Under the pieces are notes generated by a model that did no database searches, had not been told where the DNA came from, and saw nothing but the letters and a program-made list of their open reading frames with translations. Source: Hyphomicrobiales bacterium (GTDB taxonomy: Bacteria; Pseudomonadota; Alphaproteobacteria; Rhizobiales; Aestuariivirgaceae). From it: DNA of 6,377 bases. Below are positions 1-5,807 of this stretch, piece by piece; position 1 is the stretch's first letter; each line of letters opens with the position of its first letter. The DNA lies in assembly GCA_027030295.1 (NCBI GenBank), contig JALVFB010000432.1:1-6377 (forward strand). The letters are read 5' to 3'. Both the position numbers and the translations under genes were made by a program.

Positions 1-1050
1 CAGACGGAAAAGCAGCTCTACGAGGTGGCGGAAGAGGCGCGTTTCGGGCAGGGATTCGTGGGCTTTGCAGAGGCGCTGAAGGAATCGCTGGACATGGCGG
101 CGCAGGCCTATGCGCGCGATGGCGGCCTGTCCGGCCTGTCCACGGGCCTGCGCGACCTCGACCAGAGGCTGGGCGGGCTGCAACCCTCCGACCTGATCAT
201 TCTCGCCGGCCGCCCGGGCATGGGCAAGACGGCGCTGGCCACCTCCATCGCCTATCACGTGGCCAAGACCTACAAGCCGGCGCAGGTCGGCCCCGGCGAG
301 GAACCGCGGGCGGCGGATGGCGGGGTTGTGGCCTTCTTCTCGCTGGAGATGTCGGCGGAACAGCTGGCCACCCGCATCATCTCGGCGGAGGCGCAAATCT
401 CCTCGCACAAGATCCGGCGCGGCGAAATCTCGCCGGAGGACTTCGAAAGCCTGCGCGAGGTGGCGGAGCAGATCGAACAGGTGCCGCTGTTCATCGACGC
501 CACCGGCGGGTTGACCATCGCCCAGCTGGCGGCGCGCGCCCGGCGCATCAAGCGCCAGCACGGGCTGGATCTGATCGTGGTGGACTATCTGCAACTGCTT
601 TCCGGCACCACCCGGCGCTCGCAGGAAAACCGCGTGCAGGAGCTGACCGAGATCACCACCAACCTGAAGGCGCTGGCCAAGGAGCTGAACGTGCCGATCC
701 TCGCGCTCTCGCAGCTCTCGCGCCAGGTGGAAAACCGCGAGGACAAGCGGCCGCAGCTTTCCGATCTGCGCGAATCCGGCTCCATCGAGCAGGATGCGGA
801 CGTGGTGTTGTTCATCTACCGCGACGAATATTACCTGAAGCAGAAGGAGCCCAGCCCGGAGGACAGGGAAAAATACCTGAAATGGATGGAGGCGATGGAG
901 CGGGCGCATGGCATCGCCGAGATCATCATCGCCAAGCAGCGCCATGGCCCGGTGGGCAAGGTGGACGTGCAGTTCACCGAAAGCTTCACCCGCTTCTCCG
1001 ACCTGGAGCGGCACGTGGAAGTGCCGGAAAACCTGCCGGAAGGGCTGTGA
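1..1050 (+). CDS. dnaB: Replicative DNA helicase DnaB, C-terminal part (5' end outside window)
   Basis: Hexameric, ATP-driven helicase that unwinds DNA at the replication fork and binds primase. The frame is open from base 1, so the first visible codon is internal. 349 residues are visible, and about 150 residues of the N-terminal primase-binding domain lie upstream, judging by the usual length near 500. The RecA-like motor is complete. Counting from base 1, it has Walker A GRPGMGKT at 70-77, SLEM with the catalytic Glu near 116, Walker B LIVVDYLQLL ending near 200, the segment SDLRESGSIEQDADVV, and the arginine-finger motif KQRHGPVG at 312-319. A spacer of about 20 residues before the SLEM strand (KPAQVGPGEEPRAADGG) resembles that of alphaproteobacterial DnaB proteins. 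No intein interrupts the motifs. The gene ends with TGA, directly against a long palindrome, and converges on msrP. Identification is firm. Confidence 0.97.
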   Translation, partial: QTEKQLYEVAEEARFGQGFVGFAEALKESLDMAAQAYARDGGLSGLSTGLRDLDQRLGGLQPSDLIILAGRPGMGKTALATSIAYHVAKTYKPAQVGPGEEPRAADGGVVAFFSLEMSAEQLATRIISAEAQISSHKIRRGEISPEDFESLREVAEQIEQVPLFIDATGGLTIAQLAARARRIKRQHGLDLIVVDYLQLLSGTTRRSQENRVQELTEITTNLKALAKELNVPILALSQLSRQVENREDKRPQLSDLRESGSIEQDADVVLFIYRDEYYLKQKEPSPEDREKYLKWMEAMERAHGIAEIIIAKQRHGPVGKVDVQFTESFTRFSDLERHVEVPENLPEGL

Positions 1051-1173
1051 TACCAATATGCATAAAGAACCACCCACCGCCCCGCGCCCCCACTTGGGCC
1101 CCCAAATCATGAAAAACAAGGGCCTGAGGGGCGCGGGGCGGTTTCAGCGGTCAACCTTTGCGCAGCTTGGTAT
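1050..1173. repeat. Long imperfect palindrome between convergent dnaB and msrP (bidirectional terminator or MITE-like repeat)
   Basis: The arms pair in register. ATACCAA at 1050-1056 matches TTGGTAT at 1167-1173, TGC at 1059-1061 matches GCA at 1162-1164, and AAAG at 1064-1067 matches CTTT at 1156-1159, so 14 of 18 outer positions pair. After an uneven internal loop comes a perfect 15-bp stem, ACCGCCCCGCGCCCC (1076-1090) with its complement at 1128-1142. GGCCC (1097-1101) can then pair with GGGCC (1120-1124). No run of T of useful length follows the stem on either strand (only TTT at 1142-1144 on +), so it is not a classical intrinsic terminator, though its place between converging genes suits one. 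TGA occurs just outside each TACCAA/TTGGTA end (1048-1050 and 1173-1175), which would also fit a mobile repeat with a 3-bp target duplication. Structure is certain; function is inferred. Confidence 0.7.
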
Positions 1174-1215
1174 GATGCAGCGGATCTGGCATGAACCCGC
1201 AGAGGACGCCAAGGG

Positions 1216-2148
1216 CTAGAAATACTTGCGCAAGTCCATGTCCTTGTAGAGGTGCGCCACCTGCTCCTCGTAGCCGTTGAACATGAGCGTCGGCACCCGC
1301 TTGCCGAACAGCCCCACACCCAGCCGCCGCTCGGTGGCCTGTGACCAGCGCGGATGGCTGACGTTGGGGTTGACGTTTGCGTAAAAGCCATATTCATCCG
1401 GCTGCAACATGTTCCAGGTGGTGGGCGGCTGCTCCTTCACCAGAGAGATGCGCACGATGCTCTTGATGGACTTGAAGCCATATTTCCACGGCACCACCAG
1501 GCGGATGGGCGCGCCGTTCTGGTTCGGCATCGGCTTGCCATACAGCCCCGTGGCCAGCAGGGTGAGCGGATGCATGGCCTCGTCCAGCCGCAGCCCCTCG
1601 CGGTAGGGCCATTTCAGCACCGGATATTTCTGTCCGGGCATTTCCTCAGGGCGGTAGAGCGTCTCGAAGGCCACGTATTTCGCTTCCGGCTTCACGCCGT
1701 ATCGTTTCAACAGATCGCGCAGCATGAAGCCGTTCCATGGAATCACCATCGACCACGCCTCCACGCAGCGGAAACGGTAGATCCGTTCCTCGATGTCCAT
1801 GCCCTTGAGCACGTCCTCCAGCGGATAGACGCCAGGCCGCTCCACCAGTCCGTCGATGGTGATGTGCCAGGGCTTCGTGGTGAGGCGATGGGCCTCGCGC
1901 GCCGGATCCTTCTTCGAGGGGCCGAATTCGTAGAAGTTGTTGAAGGTGGTGATGTCCTCCAGGGATGTGGGTTTCAGCGTGTTTTCACCGCTGGCGGCCT
2001 TCGCCGGCGTATCCTCGCCATCACAGGCGGCGAGCGCCGGAAACAGCGGCAACACGCCGGCGGCCTGCATCAGCTTGCGCCGGTTCACATAGACCTCTTC
2101 CGGCGTCACGTCGTTTTCGGTCAGGTCGGGCTTGAGCCATTTCGGCAT
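1216..2148 (-). CDS. msrP: Protein-methionine-sulfoxide reductase catalytic subunit MsrP (YedY), molybdopterin-dependent
   Basis: Periplasmic molybdoenzyme that reduces methionine sulfoxide in oxidised envelope proteins. At 310 residues it is close to the usual length and aligns well with E. coli YedY from memory: YNNFYEFG-like TFNNFYEFG (68-76), EERIYRFRCVEAWSMVIPW (120-138) with Cys128 as the molybdenum ligand, GLRLDEAMHPLTLLATGLYG, NGAPIRLVVPWKYGFKSIKS and PDEYGFYANVNP. The N-terminus has a twin-arginine signal (NRRKLMQAAG, Arg23-Arg24). The hydrophobic stretch ends in LAAC (39-42), which fits a lipobox, so the mature protein may be a lipoprotein attached at Cys42 rather than soluble. The ATG has GGGAG 9 nt upstream. 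The usual partner gene msrQ (haem membrane subunit) is not downstream, where dnaB converges, nor immediately upstream, where lutBC lies 76 bp away. It may have its own promoter, as a dyad and promoter-like sequence lie in that gap. Confidence 0.95.
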   Translation of the reverse strand: MPKWLKPDLTENDVTPEEVYVNRRKLMQAAGVLPLFPALAACDGEDTPAKAASGENTLKPTSLEDITTFNNFYEFGPSKKDPAREAHRLTTKPWHITIDGLVERPGVYPLEDVLKGMDIEERIYRFRCVEAWSMVIPWNGFMLRDLLKRYGVKPEAKYVAFETLYRPEEMPGQKYPVLKWPYREGLRLDEAMHPLTLLATGLYGKPMPNQNGAPIRLVVPWKYGFKSIKSIVRISLVKEQPPTTWNMLQPDEYGFYANVNPNVSHPRWSQATERRLGVGLFGKRVPTLMFNGYEEQVAHLYKDMDLRKYF

Positions 2149-2168
2149 GATGCTGCGCTCCCATCCAA

Positions 2169-2185
2169 TCTGGAATTGTTCCAGA
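2169..2185. promoter_or_regulatory. Perfect dyad in front of msrP, candidate operator
   Basis: TCTGGAA (2169-2175), spacer TTG, then TTCCAGA (2179-2185): a perfect 7-bp inverted repeat with a 3-nt spacer, centred 29 bp upstream of the msrP start. Its layout (GAA-N3-TTC core) resembles the dyads bound by dimeric repressors. It recalls the iron-control-type boxes of alphaproteobacteria in shape only, and the outer bases differ, so no regulator can be named. It abuts a promoter-like hexamer, as expected for an operator over a transcription start. Confidence 0.5.
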
Positions 2186-2212
2186 CTTTAGCCGACGGAA
2201 CGGGCGGAGCAA
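2185..2212 (-). promoter_or_regulatory. Candidate msrP promoter
   Basis: On the minus strand, TTGCTC (2207-2212) and TAAAGT (2185-2190) are separated by 16 nt, matching the sigma-70 consensus at 3/6 and 4/6 positions. The dyad at 2169-2185 lies directly downstream, over the expected start of transcription. If real, msrP is transcribed apart from the lut genes, and no terminator is visible after lutBC. The match is weak. Confidence 0.3.
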
Positions 2213-2224
2213 GGGCGGGCGCCA

Positions 2225-4279
2225 TCACGTTTTCGTTGGCGGAACATGAAGCAATACATGCACCGCACGCGGCCCGTGCGCGCCCAGCACCAGCGTCTGC
2301 TCGACATCCGCGGTGCGTGACGGCCCGGTGACGAACAGGATGCTGCGGGGCAGGACGGGCGCGTCATGAAACGCGGTGCCGAAGGCATGCCTCAATGCCG
2401 CCTCGTAGCCGCCGACGATGGCGTCTTCTTCCAGCCACGCGAACAGCACCTCCGGCAGCAGCAGCGCCCGCGCCGGCACATCCGGTCCGGAGGCGAACAG
2501 CAGCGTGCCCGTTTCCGCCACGCCGGCCAGCGCCGGCATCAGCGCCGCCGGCGCGTCCGGCGAGAAGCTTTGCAACCGCGCCGGTTTTTCCGCCGTCCAG
2601 GTCAGCGCCGGATGCGCGAACACCTTCCGCTCCAATCCCGCCTCGCCCAGCACCCGCGCCATGGCGTCCGCCGCCTCCTCGGGCGACGCCACCCTGTGCA
2701 CCGGCGCGTCGGCCTCTGTCGAGAACGCCACGAACCGCTCAACCGCCGCCACGCCCGCCACCCGCGCCCGCGCGGGCAAAAACTCGTCGTCAGTCGCATT
2801 CCCGGTTTGTGGCGGCGCATGGGCGGGCAAGGCGCAGCCGCCTTCACTCTGGCAAATCTTGCCCGCATGCCGCTCCAGAAACGTCGCCCCCATCGCCTTC
2901 GGCAAAGCACGCTCCGCCGCCGTCCAGTCGCGAAGGCCCGGCAGCCGCCGCGCCAGCCCGGGGCGTTTGCGCAAGGCCCGCAAGACCCGAGCGCCAGCGG
3001 CCGCCGCCCGCCGATACCACTTCGGTCGCGCCGCCAGCGCCGCATGCAGCTTCTGCCCCGCCCGCGCCAGCGCGCCCGCCATGCCCGTCGCCACCGCCTG
3101 CGCCCGCCAGCGGCGAATGAGCGCCGGAAGATCGATGCCCGCCGGGCACACTTCCACGCAGCGGTTGCACAGCGTGCAGGCCTGCTCCACACCATCGGCC
3201 AGCATGCCGCCGCCATCCAGGCCGAACACGGCGCGGCCCAGCACGATGCCCATCGGTCCGGAATAGACCCGGCCATAGGCATGCCCGCCGGTGAGCTGAT
3301 AGACCGGGCAATGGTTCAGACACGCCCCGCAGCGGATGCACGTGAGCATCTCGGCGAATGGCCCGGCCAGCAGCCGCTTTCGACTGCCCGCGAGCAGCAC
3401 GATGTGCGTCTCCTCCGGCCCGTCTGCTTCTTCTGCCCGCCGTGCACCGGTATGGAAGGTGGCGTAGACGGTGATTTCCTGCCCCGTGGCCGAGCGCGGC
3501 AGCACGCGGGCGACATCCAGCGCCGAGCGCCAGTCCGGAACCAGCTTCTCCACCCCCGCCACCACGATGTGCAGCTTCGGATTCGTGGCGCAGAGGTCGC
3601 CATTGCCCTCGTTGGTGACGAGCATCGCCGATCCGCTCTCGGCGATGAGCGCGTTGGCCCCGGTGATGCCGGCGTCGGCGGCGAGGAACTTCTCGCGCAA
3701 CACGGCGCGGGCCTCCGCCGCCAGCGCTTCGGCCGTGAGCAATGGCCGCTGCGCCGGCAGGCCGCCATGCGCGCGGCGGAAGTCATCGGCGATCTGGTCG
3801 ATCTTCAGGTGAATGGCCGGCGCCACGATGTGGCTTGGGGCCTCCTCGCGCAGCTGGATGATGTATTCGCCGAGGTCGGTTTCCACCACCTCCACGCCCG
3901 CCGCTTCCAACGCCGGGTTGAGGCGGATTTCCTCCGCCGTCATGGACTTGCCTTTCACCACCAGCCGCGCGCCGCGTTCCCGGAGGATGCCGATGATGAT
4001 GGCGCGCGCCTCTTCCGCGTCCGCCGCCAGGTGCACCTTCGCGCCCGCCGCCTGCGCCTTTTCGACGAAGCGCGGCAAGAGCGTATCCAGGGCCGCCAGC
4101 GCACGGCGCCGCATGGCCGAAACCCGGCGCACCAGCGCCGCAAACTCCGGCAATCGCGCGACCGCCTTCCTGCGCTTGGCGATGAAGCCGGTGGGCACAT
4201 TGGCCAACGCCTGCTGAAGCTGCGCGTCTTTCAGCGCCGCCACCGCGCGGGCGCGGAAATTTTCCGAACGGATGCTCAT
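2225..4279 (-). CDS. lutB: Fused LutB-LutC: L-lactate oxidation iron-sulfur protein with C-terminal LutC/YkgG domain
   Basis: Cytoplasmic part of the LutABC complex, which oxidises L-lactate to pyruvate. The 684 residues join two normally separate proteins. Residues 1 to about 470 are LutB: an N-terminal LUD domain (VVKGKSMTAEEI near 107-118, GANALIAESGSAMLVTNEG near 207-225), then two ferredoxin-type 4Fe-4S motifs, CIRCGACLNHCP (Cys314, 317, 320, 324) and CTLCNRCVEVCP (Cys368, 371, 374, 378), and a C-terminal part ending near ALPKAMGATFLERHAGK. After a linker of about 30-35 residues, 505-684 form a LutC domain with GVAETGTLLFASGPD (586-600) and VTGPSRTADVEQTLVLGAHG (650-669). The frame is unbroken through the joint. 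Its ATG overlaps the lutA stop (ATGA), so the two are probably translationally coupled. Domain calls are firm; which partner domain binds substrate is not settled by the sequence. Confidence 0.94.
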   Translation of the reverse strand: MSIRSENFRARAVAALKDAQLQQALANVPTGFIAKRRKAVARLPEFAALVRRVSAMRRRALAALDTLLPRFVEKAQAAGAKVHLAADAEEARAIIIGILRERGARLVVKGKSMTAEEIRLNPALEAAGVEVVETDLGEYIIQLREEAPSHIVAPAIHLKIDQIADDFRRAHGGLPAQRPLLTAEALAAEARAVLREKFLAADAGITGANALIAESGSAMLVTNEGNGDLCATNPKLHIVVAGVEKLVPDWRSALDVARVLPRSATGQEITVYATFHTGARRAEEADGPEETHIVLLAGSRKRLLAGPFAEMLTCIRCGACLNHCPVYQLTGGHAYGRVYSGPMGIVLGRAVFGLDGGGMLADGVEQACTLCNRCVEVCPAGIDLPALIRRWRAQAVATGMAGALARAGQKLHAALAARPKWYRRAAAAGARVLRALRKRPGLARRLPGLRDWTAAERALPKAMGATFLERHAGKICQSEGGCALPAHAPPQTGNATDDEFLPARARVAGVAAVERFVAFSTEADAPVHRVASPEEAADAMARVLGEAGLERKVFAHPALTWTAEKPARLQSFSPDAPAALMPALAGVAETGTLLFASGPDVPARALLLPEVLFAWLEEDAIVGGYEAALRHAFGTAFHDAPVLPRSILFVTGPSRTADVEQTLVLGAHGPRAVHVLLHVPPTKT

Positions 4280-5052
4280 GGCGTCATCCCCGCCAGAATT
4301 TCCGCCACGTGCATCACCCGCACGGGCAACCGCGCCGCATCCGCCACCGCCTGCAGGTGCGCGAGGCAGCCCATGTCCGGCCCCGTGACCACCACCGGGG
4401 CATCATCCGCCGCCGCCAGCAGCGCCGCCAGCTTGCGCCGCCCCATCTCCGCGGACAGCTCCGGCTGCTTGACGGCAAACAGCCCGCCGAAGCCGCAACA
4501 GGTCTGCCGCACTTCCTCCTCCGGCAACAGCAGCTCCAGCCCAGGCACCTGCCGCAACAGCGCCAGCGCCGCGTCCGTCATCGGCACCTCCCGCAGGGAT
4601 GCGCACGAATCGTGCCACACCACCGGCCCGCCGCGCCATTCGCCGGCCGATGGGGACGCGCCGATCCTCTGCAGGAAGTCGCACAGCTCGAAGGTGCGCG
4701 CCGCCAGCATTTCCGCTTCCCGCCATTCTTGCGAGCCGAGAGCGACCAGCCTCGGCAAGTGGTTGCGGATCATGCCGGCGCACGAGGCCGAGGGCGCCAC
4801 CACCGCGTCGAATCCGGAGAACGCCGCCAGCAACGCGACGCCGATGCGCCGCGCTTCCTCCTCGAACCCGGCGTTGAAGGCCGGCTGGCCGCAGCAGGAC
4901 TGTTCCGGCACCGCCACCGTGCAGCCCGCGCCCTGCAACAGCCGCATCGCCGCCTTCGCCACGGTCGGGCGCAGGGCATTGGCCACGCAGGTGGCGAACA
5001 GGGCCACCCGTGGCGTGTCGGTGTGGGCTATGGAAACGTCAACGGCGGGCAT
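4276..5052 (-). CDS. lutA: LutA: L-lactate dehydrogenase complex subunit with two cysteine-rich (CCG) domains
   Basis: Electron-transfer subunit of the LutABC lactate oxidase, of the same CCG superfamily as GlcF and heterodisulfide reductase HdrB. The open frame extends to an ATG at 5070 (264 residues). I prefer the ATG at 5052 (258 residues) because the six extra codons include ATA and AGT, rare here, neither start has a Shine-Dalgarno, and 5052 sits just after a promoter-like -10. Numbering on the long form, domain 1 has Cys28 (LFATCV), SCCGQPAFN (Cys59-Cys60) and SASCAGMIR (Cys97). Domain 2 has HDSCASLRE (Cys156), TCCGFGGLFAVK (Cys191-Cys192) and GPDMGCLAHL (Cys235). Both cysteine sets look complete, which suits two clusters. 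It overlaps lutBC by 4 nt. No signal peptide or membrane segment is seen. Confidence 0.93.
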   Translation of the reverse strand: MPAVDVSIAHTDTPRVALFATCVANALRPTVAKAAMRLLQGAGCTVAVPEQSCCGQPAFNAGFEEEARRIGVALLAAFSGFDAVVAPSASCAGMIRNHLPRLVALGSQEWREAEMLAARTFELCDFLQRIGASPSAGEWRGGPVVWHDSCASLREVPMTDAALALLRQVPGLELLLPEEEVRQTCCGFGGLFAVKQPELSAEMGRRKLAALLAAADDAPVVVTGPDMGCLAHLQAVADAARLPVRVMHVAEILAGMTP

Positions 5053-5059
5053 GGTGGAA

Positions 5060-5087
5060 CTTATGACCATCCGCGGAAAACGGGCAA
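5060..5087 (-). promoter_or_regulatory. Candidate lutABC promoter
   Basis: Minus-strand TTGCCC (5082-5087) and CATAAG (5060-5065) are 16 nt apart, each matching the sigma-70 consensus at 4 of 6 positions. The -35 starts just after the T-run of the upstream cytochrome terminator, so almost no other room exists for a lut promoter. The A of the ATG at 5052 falls 8 nt after the -10, at the usual transcription start distance, which would make a leaderless mRNA. Inferred from spacing only. Confidence 0.4.
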
Positions 5088-5088
5088 G

Positions 5089-5117
5089 AAAAAACCGGCG
5101 GAGCTGCTCTCCGCCGG
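5089..5117 (-). terminator. Intrinsic terminator of the cytochrome c gene
   Basis: On the minus strand, CCGGCGGAG (plus-strand 5109-5117), loop AGCAG, then CTCCGCCGG (5095-5103) form a perfect 9-bp GC-rich stem followed by six T (5089-5094). It begins 26 nt after the cytochrome c stop codon and ends 36 nt before the preferred lutA start. This is a textbook Rho-independent terminator and should largely separate the two transcription units. Confidence 0.9.
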
Positions 5118-5143
5118 CATCTCTCCGGGATCCGCCCCGGCGA

Positions 5144-5524
5144 TTACTCGGTCAGCGTCTTCAGATAGGCGATCACATTGGCGCGATCCTCGGCCTTCTT
5201 CAGACCGGCGAAGGCCATCTTGTTGCCCGGCACGAACTTCTTCGGCGCGGCCAGATACTTGTCGATGTTCTCCTCGTTCCAGACCAGACCCTCGGCGCCC
5301 TTGGCCTTCATGGCCTTGGAATACTTGAAGCCTTCCACGGAAGCCGCCTTGCGGCCCACCACGCCCACGAGATACGGGCCGACCTTGTTCTTTTTCTTGT
5401 CGGCGTAGTGGCAGGCCTTGCACTTGTTGAAGACCTTCTTGCCCTTCGCCGCATCACCTTCGGCGTGGGCCACGGCCATCGGCAGGACGGCGGCCAGCGC
5501 CACCGCCAGCGCAATCTTCTTCAT
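5144..5524 (-). CDS. Small periplasmic class I cytochrome c (c2/c550 type)
   Basis: Soluble mono-haem electron carrier. At 126 residues it has a Sec signal peptide (MKK, hydrophobic core, cleavage expected after AHA at 19-21). The mature protein starts EGDAAKGKKVFNKCKACH, with covalent haem at Cys35/Cys38 and axial His39. The sixth ligand is Met103 in FVPGNKMAFAG, and the C-terminal helix NVIAYLKTL is typical of the family. It is strongly lysine-rich, including KKKNK around the haem edge, as in carriers that dock on acidic faces of bc1 complexes or terminal oxidases. The ATG is preceded by a strong GAGGAGGAG ribosome site. It is the first minus-strand gene left of the divergent intergenic region and is followed by its own terminator. 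A role as acceptor for lactate or glycolate oxidation is suggested by position only. Confidence 0.93.
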   Translation of the reverse strand: MKKIALAVALAAVLPMAVAHAEGDAAKGKKVFNKCKACHYADKKKNKVGPYLVGVVGRKAASVEGFKYSKAMKAKGAEGLVWNEENIDKYLAAPKKFVPGNKMAFAGLKKAEDRANVIAYLKTLTE

Positions 5525-5531
5525 GGTCTAT

Positions 5532-5540
5532 CTCCTCCTC
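5532..5540 (-). promoter_or_regulatory. Strong ribosome binding site of the cytochrome c gene
   Basis: GAGGAGGAG on the minus strand, 7 nt before the ATG at 5524. It is by far the best Shine-Dalgarno in the window, fixes the start codon and predicts high expression. Confidence 0.8.
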
Positions 5541-5674
5541 GTTTCGTCGTCAGGCAGCCGAACAATCCTTTCCGGGCAGAAACCGGCCCGGCGTGGATCC
5601 TTGCGCCGCTCGTGCGAGGTCCGGCTGTCTGCTTCGTTCCCCGCTGGCCGCAACCACGGCCCGCGGCAAATCTA

Positions 5675-5703
5675 ACCGGTTTTTCACCTTTGGAAAAGCC
5701 GGT
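5675..5703. repeat. 11-bp dyad/hairpin in the divergent intergenic region, candidate operator
   Basis: ACCGGTTTTTC (5675-5685) pairs with GAAAAGCCGGT (5693-5703) around a 7-nt loop. Ten pairs are Watson-Crick and one is T-G, which as RNA on the plus strand is a G-U pair. It lies 105 bp from glcD and 151 bp from the cytochrome gene, so it could control either promoter. It lacks a following T-run on the plus strand, so an operator is likelier than a terminator. Confidence 0.55.
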
Positions 5704-5807
5704 CGCATTTCTACAAGAACGCTGTCATGGCATAAATGTGAAAGCCCGGCCGCCGCGGCCAGCGGCCGATTGCCGCATGACAGGCCGTCAGCTAGGGAGA
5801 AAGCGCC

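Larger units (their letters stand above)
5525..5807. promoter_or_regulatory. Divergent regulatory region between cytochrome c and glcD
   Basis: 283 bp with no plausible gene; it must hold the promoters of both divergent genes. Structures seen: an 11-bp dyad at 5675-5703 (entered separately); a hairpin CCGGGC/GCCCGG at 5572-5577 and 5586-5591 in the cytochrome leader; a 7-bp hairpin CGGCCGC/GCGGCCG at 5747-5753 and 5762-5768; and an inverted pair CTGTCATG (5722-5729) and CATGACAG (5776-5783). A weak -10-like CATAAA lies at 5731-5736 on the plus strand, without a good -35. No GlcC- or LldR-type TGGTnnnACCA site was found. Confidence 0.6.

Noticed and set aside
1174..1215. Possible remnant of msrQ just after the msrP stop codon
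   Set aside because: A short frame there (LGVLCGFMPDPLHHTKLRKG) does not match MsrQ as I recall it and is too short to support a pseudogene.
1109..1219. Small plus-strand frame of 36 codons (MKNKGLRGAGRF...) between dnaB and msrP
   Set aside because: It starts inside the palindrome loop, includes the stem, lacks a ribosome site, and its stop overlaps the msrP stop; nothing suggests a real small protein.
2213..2224. Terminator after lutBC
   Set aside because: The GC-rich stretch following the stop has no convincing stem and no T-run on the minus strand.
1354..2331. Plus-strand open frame of 325 codons antisense to msrP
   Set aside because: Composition is Arg/His/Gln-rich and the whole frame mirrors the conserved msrP coding sequence; no ribosome site or domain supports it.
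5053..5070. Upstream ATG at 5070 as the lutA start
   Set aside because: No Shine-Dalgarno, rare ATA and AGT codons in the extra six, and overlap with the promoter-like -10; kept only as the alternative start.
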